Shown here piece by piece: positions 22,394 to 33,675 of a stretch of 64,000 nucleotides of DNA. The notes beneath the pieces were generated by a model. It saw nothing but the letters and a program-made list of their open reading frames with translations, was not told the origin of the DNA and made no database searches. The stretch lies in contig NC_052355.1 in NCBI RefSeq assembly GCF_009727055.1, positions 5,646,183 to 5,710,182 on the forward strand. Reading direction: 5' to 3'. The position numbers and the translations under genes are program-made. How positions within the stretch are numbered: position 1 is the stretch's first letter; each line of letters starts with the position of its first letter. The DNA is from Benincasa hispida. Taxonomy: Eukaryota; Streptophyta; Magnoliopsida; Cucurbitales; Cucurbitaceae.

Positions 22394-24434
22394 TGTAAAC
22401 CCCGAATTCTAGGTTTCTTAGATAAGCATGTTTAGCCAAAGAAATGTTATATTACATATTTATTAAGTAGCAATTCATGTTTATTTATAGGAATTATGAA
22501 GGAAGGGAAGGAAAAACTTATTAAATGAGGGGTGACGTGGCGGTTAACCCTTGAACTCGGGAGGTGGCAAGAAGATTAAATGGCAACGGAACTTCGAAAG
22601 CTTGGTTTCGGCAATTGGCATGAGCAAATTTAGTGAAATCAGTGCCATTTGAAAGCTGGGAGAATCTAGTTTTCGAGGTTCTCTTGCCGAAGAAAGATTG
22701 CAGGAGGAGAAGAACAAGAAGTGAAAAAAATGTAGAAGAGGCAGAATCTCGGGTTAATCAGGGCTTGAGGTGAAGATTGGAAGCTCTAGGCCAAACTATA
22801 AGGAATGTTGGCTGAAATTTGAAGGTAATCTAAACATGTTTGTAGAAGGAAGTTCCTGCAAAAGAGGTCTGGATTTTGAGTTATGAATTTTTGAAGTTGT
22901 AACAGAGAATCTATGCATAAGCAGACAGCTATTTGGGAAGAACAAGAAAACAGCTCACCGTGGAGAGTTATAACGAGATATGGAGAATAAGGATCTGGCT
23001 TATGAAGGAAATCTCGTTGATTTTGTGATAAGGATCTCGCTCTAGAATGAAATCTCACTAGAAATTGGGCTAAATCTCGCTGGTAAGGTGAGTATTGCTA
23101 GGATGAAAGTTTGCCAGGAAAAGCTTGATCTCGTTCATGAGAATGAATTCGCTCATGATGAGTATCTCGCTAGTAAAGCTGTCTTTGTTGATAAAAGTTC
23201 CATTAGTAAATGAACTATTTGAGGTATTTTGGTAAGAATTCTATGTAGTTTAATCGGGAATTATGTCCTTTTCAAGTCAAGAAGAGTTAAGAGAGGCGTA
23301 TAACCCGTTAAGAGCCCCGACGAGCAGTGCGTGACTAAATGAACTTAATGCTTTCAATACTTATGCATATAAGGCCAAGTAAGTAGTAGTGATGCTAATG
23401 ATGAATTTATACTCCCTCAAGCAAAAAATGTTTAACGAATAGCTTAACGTATCTCTCCCGACTTGTATATGTTTAACACAGGCCAAGGTATGTTGTGAAA
23501 TTATTACAAAAGTTAAGCTTCTAATGTTGAAATATGCTTCCTAGAGGAAGGCTATGATAGAATGAGTTCTTGTGTAAATGACATGCAATGAACCTTAAAT
23601 TGATACAACGAAATAACTCGATACTAAAGGACATGGAGAAGGTATCTGGGTAATAGTACCTAATGTATTGACGGTACTTAAAAAACTCCATGAGAGACCG
23701 ATGTATGGGTCTCTTGGCCGGTACCTAAGGTATTGACGGTACTTAGAAAACTCCACGTGCACGTAGGTAGTTCTGAATGAGAGACCGAAGTATGGGTCTC
23801 CTAGGCCATGCACCACCAAAAGGAGGGCTAAGTATGGGTCTCTTGTTCGGTAATAGATGTTGGGAGCTAGAGCGTTGTAGGCTCGTTCTCAACTAAGGAA
23901 TAATGATGTTTAATGATGTCTAAGAATGGTTTAAAGCTATATTTAGAGACAGTTGCCTGAGATACTCATTAGTATATTACATGTTTATAGTGATGTAATG
24001 CATGATGTAATACGATTCTATAGTCACTCACTGGGCTACTAGCTCACAGATTTTCTGTGCTTTCCTTTTTCAGGTAGCTGTCAAATTCCTCAGGGTTGAT
24101 CCTGCTGCTGCTTGCCACTGAAAGACTTGGCTTATTAAGAAGACTTAGGTTGATGATCTGTTTATGTACACATGTTTTAAGAGGGACTAAGGCTTTGTTA
24201 GAGTTGTTTGGGCCCATCTGTGGATATTTTTTTTCCCCTTAGGTGTTATGTCATGGTTGTATGCATGTGTTTTAGAACCTTAAAGAGGCATACTATGTGC
24301 ATACATTGTTAATGTTTAATAGGTTGGCATTTAGATTAGAAGGCTAAGGTGGTGAATGCTGGCAGCAGGGCTAGTAACTACAGCGGTCATATCCTCTTTC
24401 AGATTAAAAGGGTAATCTGGGAGGGGGTGTGACA
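22394..24434 (+). repeat. G1 5' LTR
   Basis: 2,041 bp. Includes a local tandem duplication of about 75 bp (23,640-23,790) around GGTACCTAAGGTATTGACGG and GAGACCGATGTATGGGTCTC, present once in the 3' LTR. Ends GGGGGTGTGACA. Confidence 0.9.
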
Positions 24435-24437
24435 AGT

Positions 24438-24449
24438 TGGTATCAGAGT
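24438..24449 (+). promoter_or_regulatory. G1 primer binding site, tRNA-iMet
   Basis: TGGTATCAGAGT, three bases after the LTR end. Eleven of the first twelve bases match the initiator tRNA-Met complement. Confidence 0.8.
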
Positions 24450-24518
24450 ATAAGATTTTGGGAATGAGAGGGGAAGTTCATGCATAAGTCTAAGTTCCTA
24501 ATTGTGAGTCTCTAACAT

Positions 24519-25741
24519 GTGTACATTGTAATAAGTGAAATTCCGAGGCAAAGTGGCAGACAGAGTAAGCAGACAGGTGGCAGGAATACTGACCCTACCA
24601 ATAGAGGCCTGGAGGTTAAAAAGATCCCACCGGGTGGGAAAAGGAAGGTGAATGATCCAGTGGGTCAGGAAACGACGTCTGAGGGAAAGTCTAGTTCTCC
24701 ACAGGCAAGGGCAAATTCTAAGCTAGAAGATGTAGTTTTTGACATGATAGTGCAGAGGTTAGCAGCCAGTGTGGGCTCAGTATGAGCCGACCCAGGGAAG
24801 AAAATGGTATTGAGAGGTTTAAAGCCCTAGAGGCTGTGACATTTGAAAGTACAACAGACCTAGCTGAAGTCGAGCTATAGCTGGATGTAGTTGAAAAATG
24901 TTTCAATGTTATGAGTTTTCCAGAGGACAGGAAAGTAGGGCTAGCCACCTTCCTATTACAGAAAGGAGCAAAGAAATGGTGGAAAGTGATATCTGTCAGA
25001 CGAGCCATTACAGATGCGATGTTATGGCCTGAGTTCAGAAAGGCCTTTGAAGACAAGTACTACCCTAGCTCGTTTCAAGATGCGAAAAGGGATGAGTTTC
25101 TCAAACTAACACAGGGAATGGTGTCAGTGGCAGATTATGAGCAGAAATTTACAGAGTTATCGCAATATGCCCTACCGATTATTGCTAAGGAAAGAGATAG
25201 ATGCAGGAAGTTTGAACAAGGTTTAAGGAAAGAAATTAGAACTCCGGTGACGTCTACGGCTAATTGGCTACACTTTAACCAGTTAGTAGAAACAGCAACA
25301 TCAGCCGAGCGGAGTTTGGCAGATGATGAGCAGTTGCCAAGGGGCAGTGAGGCAGTAGTAGGGCCTAGAGAAAGGGGATCCCGACCTCCAGTTGGAAGTC
25401 AGACTAGTGGAAGTCAATTTAGGGGAACAAGTTGGCAGGAATCCAATAAAAGGAAATCGAGACCCTCGGCCAATGCAGTTAGCCGACCAGAGATGCCACG
25501 AGCTGGTGAGNCCAATAAAAGGAAATCGAGACCCTCGGCCAATGCAGTTAGCCGACCAGAGATGCCACGAGCTGGTGAGTTGATAACCAGCACAGACAGG
25601 AAACTGATGTGCCCTAATTGTGCCAAGAGGCATCCTGGAATATGCTATAATAACAGAGGTGTATGTTTTCAATGTGGACAGGTAGGGCATTTCAAGAGAA
25701 ATTGTCCACAGGTGAACAAGGACGCCCCAACAGCACAATAG
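24519..25741 (+). pseudogene. G1 gag, broken
   Basis: A basic N-terminus (24,519-24,785) ends at a TGA. After a further stop near 24,876 (VEL*LDVVEKCF) the main retrotransposon-gag domain is open from 24,911: GAKKWWKVISVRRAITDAM, FRKAFEDKYYPSSFQDAKRD, YEQKFTELSQYA, RKFEQGLRKEIR. A CCHC zinc knuckle, CFQCGQVGHFKRNC, lies at about 25,668-25,710, followed by a TAG at 25,739. The single N at 25,511 with duplicated flanks adds a false 68 bp in the linker, so the frame between core and knuckle is uncertain. Confidence 0.9.
25443..25579. other. Single-N join with 68-bp duplicated flanks
   Basis: 25,443-25,510 and 25,512-25,579 are identical, separated by one N at 25,511. This is an overlap left unmerged by the assembler, not a biological tandem repeat. 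Confidence 0.9.
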
Positions 25742-25849
25742 ACAACCTCCCAGATAGTTAACCAACCAAAGGGCATTAGAAATCATGGTGAAGGGTCAAG
25801 TGGTGCCAAGCAGAAGAATGTCGTAGGTCAACCCTAACAATAAGGGCGA

Positions 25850-26460
25850 GTGTATGCCGTGACACACCAGGAGGCAGCGGAGTCTTCGGATGTTGTGATT
25901 GGTAATGTTATATTATGTGTACAGTCTGCTTATGTTTTATTTGACCTTGGTGCCATACATTCATTTATATCTAGCATGTTTGCATCTAGTATGGATAGGT
26001 TGGTTAGGCCTATACCTGAAGAGTTATATATATCCACCCCTTTGAGAGATGTGATAATAGTAGATAAATGTTATAATCATTGTGAGATACTGATTAATGG
26101 TCAGGACTTTTATGTTGATTTACTTCCCTTGGAGCTGTTAGAGTTTGATGCTATTCTTGGGATTGATTTTCTAAGCAAGTATCATACTTCAATGGATTGT
26201 TACGAGAAGAAGGTAGTGCTCAGAAAATCAAATGGCGAGGATGCAGTACTAGCAGGAATCAAAAGATTAACTGCGGGGAATCTGATATCAGCAGTGAAAG
26301 CTAGGAAGCTGCTGAGCAAGGGATGTAAAGCCTATTTGGCTCACGTAGTGGTTGCTTAAGGGAAAGAGCTGAACCCAAAAGATTTCCTCGTGGTAAATGA
26401 GTTTCGGGATGTATTTCCTGAGGAATTATCAGGATTGCCACCCAACAGAGAGGTGGAGTC
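25850..26460 (+). pseudogene. G1 aspartic protease and linker
   Basis: Open 25,850-26,359: VLFDLGAIHSFISSMFA is the retropepsin active site with the S/T of D-S/T-G replaced by L. LELLEFDAILGIDFLSKY and KKVVLR follow, typical of gypsy proteases. A TAA at 26,357 is followed by out-of-frame linker text [14 protein letters not shown] (26,413). Minus-strand homologues occur at 36,454-37,020. Confidence 0.88.
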
Positions 26461-26464
26461 ACTA

Positions 26465-27213
26465 TTGACTTAATTCCAGAAACAACTCCTATATCGCAGG
26501 CACCGTATAGAATAGTGCCAACTGAGTTAAAAGAATTAAAGGCTCGGCTACAAGAGTTAATTGACAAGGGATACATTCGACCTAGTGTATCGCCTTGGGG
26601 AGCTCCGGTGTTATTTGTAAGGAAGAAGGATGGGACACTTAGATTATGTATCGACTATAGGCAGCTGAATAAGGTAACAATTAAGAATAAATATCCATTA
26701 CCGCGTATTGAAGATTTGTTTGATCAGCTAAGAGGAGCCACGGTGTTTTTGAAGATAGATCTGAGATCGAGTTATCATCAACTGAAGGTGAAGGAAGCTG
26801 ACATTCCTAAAACCGTATTTAGAACAAGATATGGACATTATGAATTTCTAGTAATGTCATTCGGACTGACAAATGCCCCTGTGGTATTCATGGATCTTAT
26901 GAACAGGATATTCCATCCCTACTTGGACCAGTTCGTGATAGTATTCATTGATGATATATTAGTATATTCTGGCAGTAGAGAGGATCATACAACCCATCTA
27001 AGGATAGTATTGAAAACGTTGCGAAATAGACAGTTGTATGCTAAGTTCAGTAAATGTGATTTTTGGTTAGACCGAGTTGTATTTATCGGGCATGTTGTTT
27101 CAGTAGATGGTATCAGTGTAGATGCCCAAAAGACAGAAGCAATAGTTAATTGGGAACGACCCATGACTATTTTAGAGATACGCAGTTTCCTAGGTTTGGC
27201 AGGTTATTACTAG
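26465..27213 (+). pseudogene. G1 reverse transcriptase
   Basis: The best-preserved domain: [60 protein letters not shown] and [15 protein letters not shown], then [12 protein letters not shown] (26,936-26,971) with the catalytic F-I-D-D intact. Then [19 protein letters not shown] and FLGLAGYY, where a TAG (27,211) interrupts the frame before RNase H. The upstream linker is in another frame. Typical Ty3/gypsy RT length. Confidence 0.92.
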
Positions 27214-27219
27214 AGGTTT

Positions 27220-27729
27220 GTGGACGGTTTCTCTAAGATAGCCCTTCCATTAAAGAACTTGACCAAGAAAGGCGTAAGGTTTGAATGGTCGTCGGAGTGT
27301 GAGCATAGTTTTCAGGAGCTTAAACAGGCACTAGTATCAACGCCAGTACTTACCTTGCCTGTTCCAGGTAAGGAATTTGAGATTTATTGTAACGCATCCC
27401 GACAAGGATTGGGATGTATGTTGATGTAAGATGGGAAGGTGATTACATATGCCTCTCGTCAACTTAAGAAGCACGAGAGCATTTATCCTACGCATGATCT
27501 GGAGCTGGCAGTAGTTGTTTTAGCTCTAAAGTTTTGGAGACATTACCTATTTGGAGAGCGCTGCAGAATATTCACATATCATAAAAGCTTAAAATATATC
27601 TTTGATCAAAAGGAGTTGAATCTAAGACAAAGAAGATGGGTTAAATTGATCAAAGATTATGACTGTTCCATCGAGTACCAACCTGGTAAGGCTAATGTTG
27701 TAGCAGATGCACTAAGTAGGAAATCCTAA
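27220..27729 (+). pseudogene. G1 RNase H
   Basis: Opens GFSKIALPLKNLTKKGVRFE, then YCNASRQGLGCMLM, where the expected catalytic D of the Y-C-D-A-S motif is N. A TAA at 27,427 splits it. It continues [40 protein letters not shown] and [16 protein letters not shown], ending TAA 27,727. The T-H-D-L-E-L-A motif is present. Inactive. Confidence 0.9.
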
Positions 27730-28690
27730 GGACGCAAGGCCATTATTGGTTCAATAAGAGGAATTCTATTGCAAGAGTTAAGGAATTCTAGAACCGCCTT
27801 ATCAATGGAACCGTCAGGAGGAGTGATAGCTACATTTCAGGTAAGGCCTACCCTAGTAGAAGACCTTAAGTAAGATCAGTTGAAAGACCCTGACCTTCAG
27901 AAGGTTGTTGATGATGTAAGTAAGAGAATCAGAGTTGACTTTCAACTGAGAGCAGATAATGTACTAGAGAAGGAGGGAAGAATGTGTGTGCCTAGTAAGT
28001 TATAGCTTAAGCAAGCCATTCTGGAAGAAGCACATAGTTTCGTGTATGCTATGCATCCAGGGAGCACCAAGATGTATAGAACTTTGAAGAGATCTTACTG
28101 GTGGCCTAGGATGAAGAGAGACATAGGAGAATATGTGGATCGATGTATAGTTTGTCAACAAGTGAAACCTGAGAGACAATGACCAGCAGGATTACTGAAT
28201 CCACTCCCAGTGCCCGAGTGGAAGTGGGAGCATGTGACAATGGACTTTCTATTTGGATTGCCGAGGATGCCCTTAGGATACGACGACATTTGGGTAATAG
28301 TCGATAGACTAACTAAGACAGCCAAGTTTATACTAGTAAAAGTTACGTTCACACTAAACCGTCTAGATAAGATTTATGTGGATAGGATAATCAGTCAATA
28401 TGGAGCCCCAGTGTCGATAGTGTCAAACCTAGACTCGAGATTTACTTCAAAATTCTGGCCTAGTCTACAAAAGGCTATGGGCACCAAACTACATTTCAGT
28501 ACGGCTTTTCATCCACAAACAGATGGGCAGTCGAAAAGAACTATACAGACACTGGAAGATATGTTGAGGGCTTGTTTATTACAATTCAAAGGAAGTTGGG
28601 ATATGCAATTGCCATTGATTGAATTTTCATATAACAATAGCTACCATTCTAGTATTGGAATGGCTCCTTATTAAGCGTTGTACGGTCGAC
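27730..28690 (+). pseudogene. G1 integrase core
   Basis: Three stops occur before the core (27,871, 28,003, 28,180). The zinc-binding H-H-C-C is readable: EAHSFVYAMHPGSTK and CIVCQQVKPERQ. The open core 28,210-28,674 has MDFLFGLPRM (first D present), VSNLDSRFTSKFW (second acid D reads N) and DGQSKRTIQTLEDML (the E position reads K). Two of the three D-D-E residues are therefore gone, both as G-to-A changes. A stop after GMAPY ends it. Confidence 0.9.
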
Positions 28691-28737
28691 CTTGCAAAAC
28701 CCCAGTATGCTGGAATGAAGTCGGAGAGTGAAAATTA

Positions 28738-29292
28738 GTGGATCCAGAATTAGTTCAACAAACAACAGAAAATATGAAGCTTATTAGGGATAATCATAAG
28801 GCAGCTCGCGATAGACAGAAGATCTACGCTGATAAGCGAAGAATAGAACTAGAATTTGAAGTCAGAGATTGGGTATTTCTTCGGCTGTCCCCATGGAAAG
28901 GAATTCTCTGGTTTGGGAGAAAAGGGAAGTTAAGTCCACAATACATCAGACCATATGAAATTGTGAAACGAGTTGGTCCAGCAGCTTATAGGTTGCAGTT
29001 GCCGATGGAGCTAGCTCGTATTCACAACGTATTTCATGTGTCAATGTTAAGAAGACACGTGCCTGATCCTATGCACATACAAACAACACAACTAGTACAC
29101 CTCAAAGAAGATTTATCTTACGAGGAAGAGGCCATCGAGATTTTAGACATAAAAGACCAAGTACTCAGAAATAAGACGATTTCTTTGGTGAAGGTACTAT
29201 ATCATAATCATGGAATCACGGAAGCAACCTGGGAACCTGAAGAGAAAATGAGGAAGAGATATCCTCAACTTTTCAAATGGCATATCAGGTAA
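28738..29292 (+). pseudogene. G1 integrase C-terminus with chromodomain
   Basis: A 184-codon open stretch. The integrase tail DWVFLRLSPWKGILWFGRKG and YEIVKRVGPAAYRLQLP leads into HNVFHVSMLRRHVPDP, then a chromodomain-like module from about residue 130: AIEILDIKDQVLRNKTISLV, LYHNHGITEATWEPEE, ending QLFKWHIR and TAA 29,290. The aromatic W of ATWEPEE is present. In chromoviruses this module targets integration to chromatin; the function is inferred from family knowledge. Confidence 0.88.
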
Positions 29293-29310
29293 ATTTCGAG
29301 GACGAAATTT

Positions 29311-29329
29311 CTTTTAAGGGGAAAATGAT
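29311..29329 (+). promoter_or_regulatory. G1 polypurine tract
   Basis: CTTTTAAGGGGAAAATGAT, directly before the 3' LTR start TGTAAACCC at 29,330. AAGGGGAAAA is the purine core. Confidence 0.8.
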
Positions 29330-31347
29330 TGTAAACCCTGAACTCTAAGTTTCCTAGATAAGCATGTTTAGCCAAAGGAATGTTATATTACATATTTATT
29401 AAGTAGCAATTCATGTTTATTTATAGGAATTATGAAGGAAGGGAAGGAAAAACATATTAAATGAGGGGTGACATGGCGGTTAACCCTTGAACTTGGGAGG
29501 CGGAAGGAAAATTAAAAGGCAAAGGAAATTCAAAAGCTTGGTTTCGGCAATTGGCATGAGCAAATTTAGTGAAATCAGTGCCATTTGAAAGCTGGGAGAA
29601 TCTAGTTTTCGAAGTTGTCTTTCTGGAGAAAGATTGTCGGAGGAGAAGAACAAGAAATGAAGAAAGTGTAGAGGAGGCAAAATCTCGAGTTATCAGGGCT
29701 CGAGGAGAAGATTGGAAGATCTAGGCCAAACTATAAGGCATTTTTGGCTGAATTTTAAGGTAAAAGAGGTAACTCAATTCTAAACATGTTTGTAGAAAGA
29801 AGGTCCTGCACTTTCTTTCAAATGGTGAAGAAAGTGAAGAACAGAGAATCTATGCATAAGCAAATGGCTGCTTGGGAAGAACAAGCAAACAGCTCACCGT
29901 GGAGAGTTATAGCGAGATACGGAGAATGAGGATCTGGCTTATGAAGGAAATCTCGTTGATTTTGTGATGAGAGTTTCGCTCTAGAAGGAAATCTCGCTAG
30001 AAATTGGGCTGAATCTCGCAGGTAAGGTGAGTATCGCTATGATGAAAGTTTTCCAGGAAAAGCTTGATCTCGATCATGAGGATCTGACTCATGAGGATCT
30101 CGCTCATGAGAATGAATTCGCTCATAATGAGTATCTCGCTAGTAAAGCTGTCTTTATTTCTGAAAGTTCCATTAGTAAATGAACTATTTGAGGTATTCTG
30201 CTAAGAATTCTAAGGAATTTAACCGGGAATTATATCCTTTAAGGCCAAGAAGAGCTAGGAGAGGCGTATAACCCGTTAAGAACCCCGACGAGCAGTGAGT
30301 AACTAAATAAATTTAATGCTTTCAATACTTATGCATATAAAGCCAAGTAAGTAGCAGTGATGCTAATGATGGATTTATACTCCCTCAAGCAACAAATTGT
30401 TAATGAATAGCTTAACGTATCTCTCTCGGCTTGTATATGTTTAACACAAGCCAAGGTATGTTATGAAATTATTACAAATGTTAAGTTTCTAATGTTGAAA
30501 TATGCTTCCTAGAGGAAGGCTGTGATAGAATGAGTTCTTGTTTAAATGACATGCAATGAAACTTAAATTGATGCAACGAAATAACACGATACTGAAGGAC
30601 ATGTAGAAGGTATCTGGGTAATAGTACCTAAGATTTGACGGTACTTAGAAAACTCCATGTGCACGTAGGTAGTTCTGAATGAGAGACCGAAGTATGGGTC
30701 TCCTAGGCCATGCACCACCAAATGGAGGCCGAAGTATGGGTCTCCTTTTCGGTAATAGACGTTGGGAGCTAGAGTGTTGTAGGCTCATTCTCAACTAAGT
30801 AATATTGATATTTAATGATGTCTAAGAATGGTTTAAAGATATATTTAGAGACAATTGCTTGAGATACTCATTAGTATATTTACATGTTTATAGTGATGTA
30901 ATGCATGATGTAATATGATTCTATAGTCACTCACTGGGCTACTAGCTCACAGATTTTCTGTGTTTTCCTTTTTCAGGTAGCTGTCAGATTCCTCAGAGTT
31001 GATCCTGCTGCTGCTTGCCATTGAAAGACTCGGATTATTAAGAAGACTTAGGTTGATGATCTGTTTATGTACACATGTTTTCAGAGGGACTAAGGCTTTG
31101 TTAGATTTGTTTGGTCCCATCTGTGGATATTTTTTTTCCCCTTAGATGTTATGTCATGGTTGTATGCATGTGTTTATATAATAATTTGTAGAACCTTAAG
31201 GAGGCATACTATATGCATACATTGTTAATGTTTAACAGGTTGGCATTTATATTAGAAGGCTAAGGTGGTGAGTGCTGGCAGCAGGGCTAGTAACTACCGC
31301 GGTCATATCCTCTTTCATATTAAAAGGGTAATCTGGGAGGGGTGACA
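29330..31347 (+). repeat. G1 3' LTR
   Basis: 2,018 bp. Colinear with the 5' LTR except for the missing ~75-bp duplication and three instead of one copies of a GAGGATCTCGCTCAT-type unit near 30,067-30,112. Followed by TSD GCGCA. Confidence 0.9.
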
Positions 31348-31547
31348 GCGCATTCGGACGAAAGGACAATTAAGATCAATGAGACAGAAAGCTGACAGCA
31401 GTCAGGTCCAAATAAAGTTGACAGCCGATAACGGTCACAAAGTACATCCAGCTTTATCGTTGACAACTATTCGGCACATCAGTCAGGAATTAAAGTTGTC
31501 CCATCTGTACAGCCAAGAGAGAGAAACCGTCTTTCACCTTTGATGCC

Positions 31548-31556
31548 CTATAAATA
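31548..31556 (+). promoter_or_regulatory. TATA box of family X (second copy)
   Basis: CTATAAATA, same position relative to flanking GTCTTTCACC and TTCAGAGAAGGG as in the copies at 39,376 and 49,546. Confidence 0.55.
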
Positions 31557-32702
31557 CCAGGTGCATTGTTCAGAGAAGGGATTAACAGTCGATTACTTCA
31601 TTACTTTATAAGTTCACACCTCTATTCATAGTTTTCTTTTCCATTTCACGGCGTAGCTAGAGAAGAGTGGTAACGCCGGAGATCGTCCAAGGCGGCTCAG
31701 GAGAGAACCTTGGGACGTAAGAGCAGAGAGCGGGTTGACTCTCGCGAAAGCAAGAATATCTTTAGAGCACAAGTAGAACAGTGTAACACCTGGTGGCAAG
31801 AAATTGCTCCAGGCTCTTTACTATACTTGCATTGTTATTTTGTACATCTTTTATCTATTCAATGGAAGTTCTATTTCTACATCTGTTCACTCTCTTAATA
31901 CGCAAGAGTAGCTAAACTAGTTGAATGGGTTAAGAAGAACTAAACTAACATGATCTAAGAAGTTCATTGCTTGCGATTGTCTTGTTTTATGCTATCCGAA
32001 ACATCCCTTTAGAGTTGCTCAAGAGAGAATCTAAAGAAAGAACCTAATGTCTCGAGAGAGCTAGGTTAGAATCTGACTTGAAAGAGTAAGATTAGGCCTA
32101 CATAAACAAGAAATAGGGACTTAGAGATAAGCTCTGTTTGTCAACTTCTATCGCATGCATCCTAGGAATAGGAATGATATTATGCGGTCGCATATTTGTA
32201 TGAATGTCATGTTGTCATTGCATAAATAGAAATAGAGGTTTATGTGTAAACCCGGTAGACTTATCGCATATTTATCACATGTGTTCTAGCCTTAGAAGCC
32301 GTGGCATTCACGCCGAAAGGTGGTTTACTATTATATGCATGTTGCATGACCGCAAGGCATCAACGCAACCAAGGGAGTGTTAGTCGAAACCCTTCTCAAC
32401 CCATTCACCGCATATCCATCGTATTTCCCATTACCAACTCTTTTCGAACTCTACCGCATTTATTATTATTTTCGTTAACGCAACAACAAACTAACCACTT
32501 ATTTATTTTACCAGTTACCGCAAAGTTTTCATAAGAAAATTATCAACGCAACTATTTTCACAAGTCCCTGTGATCGACCTTGGACTTATCAGGAAACTCA
32601 GAGGAATTTACACTTGGATTCCGCTAGGGAAACTTGTGTGCACAATGCTATCCATCAACATATATCATCCACATTTTTTACACTTAATAAAATAATGCAT
32701 CA

Positions 32703-32933
32703 CTGGTACATAAAGAGCATAGAGGTTTGCTTCCACTGGGTTGAGTTCGAAGTGAAGAGAGTCTTCAACTGGTGTGTATACTCAATCTCTTGTATTTTAT
32801 TTATCAAAGCATACAGTTAATTAGTGTAAAATTGCATACCTGTTTGTTAGAAAGTATGTGTGGTAATTCAGTCACAATGAAATAGGAAAGATCTGAACAT
32901 GCTCATAGATGCTCTTGTTTAAGAGTTTCTTCA
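32703..32933 (+). repeat. Copia A 3' LTR, terminal part
   Basis: GAGTCTTCAACTGGTGTGTA aligns with GAGTCCAACTGGTAAGTTTA of the copia B LTR (63,125), and the end AAGAGTTTCTTCA matches AAGAGTTCCTTCCA at 14,135-14,148. This is the LTR tail displaced by the X/G1 insertion; it ends at 32,933. Confidence 0.65.
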
Positions 32934-33675
32934 GTGATGACATACAAGTGCATCGATCTTTAAGTGACAACCTAAATGGTCTGTAGTATATGCATAAAGG
33001 AGGGAAACCTTATCTTGATGACGCTACGAGTGTAGCCCACTTTGTAGATGTTACAAGTGTTGTAAAATGTTACAAGTGGTCTAATCCTGACAATTCATGT
33101 ATTAGACATGCGAGCGGGAATGCTCTATACAAAAGAGTTTGTATAAGACAGGACCACAAGATGTTTAGTCTCGTTATATAACACTGTACATGACAGAGAT
33201 TTTCTTTTCACTAGGATGACCATAGGTAACATGACCTTAATCCTGAGTAAGTTGGGAACTACTGCCTATAAGAGCAATCCTTTGATTTGTATGGGTGCGA
33301 GTGGCCAGATCACCGACTCAAACCTACCACTTTGGGGATTCGTCTGATTTGGGAGGTGAAAACTCAGCTACACAAGACGAAATTCACTCCTTCCCCGATT
33401 CAGAGGTAAGTAGATAAATTGCTCCCTTAAGGTGCATTCCAGGACTTGAACAATGTGACACTACACCTTCTCTTGGCCCGAGAAGGATTTACTCATAATA
33501 GGACTATGATGTATTGTTCATTAGAGGAATCGGTGGTACTTAAGGAGTTAGATGTAATTATAGGGGCAAAACGGTAAATTGGTCTGGCTATACTTACGAG
33601 CGATTTGTGAAGAGTTAGCGTACTGTTGATTGGTTATATCCAATGGCCATAGAAATCTATCTGTAGCACGAATAG
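32934..33675 (+). mobile_element. Copia LTR fragment, first half
   Basis: GTGATGACATACAAGTGCATCGATC onward matches 12,347-13,095 of the copia A 5' LTR, including CGTTATATAACACTG at 33,173. It lacks the LTR start. The second half of the same subfamily is at 35,748-36,453. Confidence 0.75.

Larger units (their letters stand above)
22394..31347 (+). mobile_element. G1, full-length gypsy (chromodomain) retrotransposon, decayed
   Basis: 8,954 bp. LTRs 22,394-24,434 and 29,330-31,347, each TGTAAACCC...TGACA. Target duplication GCGCA at 22,389-22,393 and 31,348-31,352. Primer site, gag, protease, RT, RNase H, integrase, chromodomain-like tail and polypurine tract are in the order of Ty3/gypsy Tekay/Del-like chromoviruses. 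Every domain has at least one stop or lost catalytic residue. The LTR starts differ at about seven positions in the first 150 bp, so insertion is fairly old but clearly later than the surrounding X and copia A. Confidence 0.92.
22117..32702 (+). mobile_element. Family X element split by gypsy G1
   Basis: Two X pieces, 22,117-22,393 and 31,353-32,702 (about 1.63 kb together), joined by removing G1. The left piece starts TTATCATAGTGCTAAG and lacks the first arm of the hairpin seen in the X copy at 49,040. The right piece carries CTATAAATA at 31,548 and ends ATGCATCA at 32,702. Copia A LTR sequence resumes immediately afterwards. Confidence 0.75.
12156..32933 (+). mobile_element. Copia A, composite element with nested insertions
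   Basis: Order: 5' LTR 12,156-14,148; primer site 14,149-14,161; long leader; gag 16,733; protease, integrase, RT and RNase H remnants to 20,168; polypurine tracts; 3' LTR 20,270-22,116 continuing at 32,703-32,933 after a family X insertion that itself holds G1. The two LTRs are clearly different subfamilies (e.g. TGTTGGGGTTTATTCC versus TGTTGGGGTTGATGCC), and I see no matching target duplication (TTAAT on the left, GTGAT on the right). The unit may therefore be a recombinant or two elements sharing an internal region. Not autonomous. Confidence 0.75.

Noticed and set aside
25443..25579. Perfect tandem repeat in G1 gag
   Set aside because: The single N between the copies and the same pattern at two other joins make it an assembly artefact.
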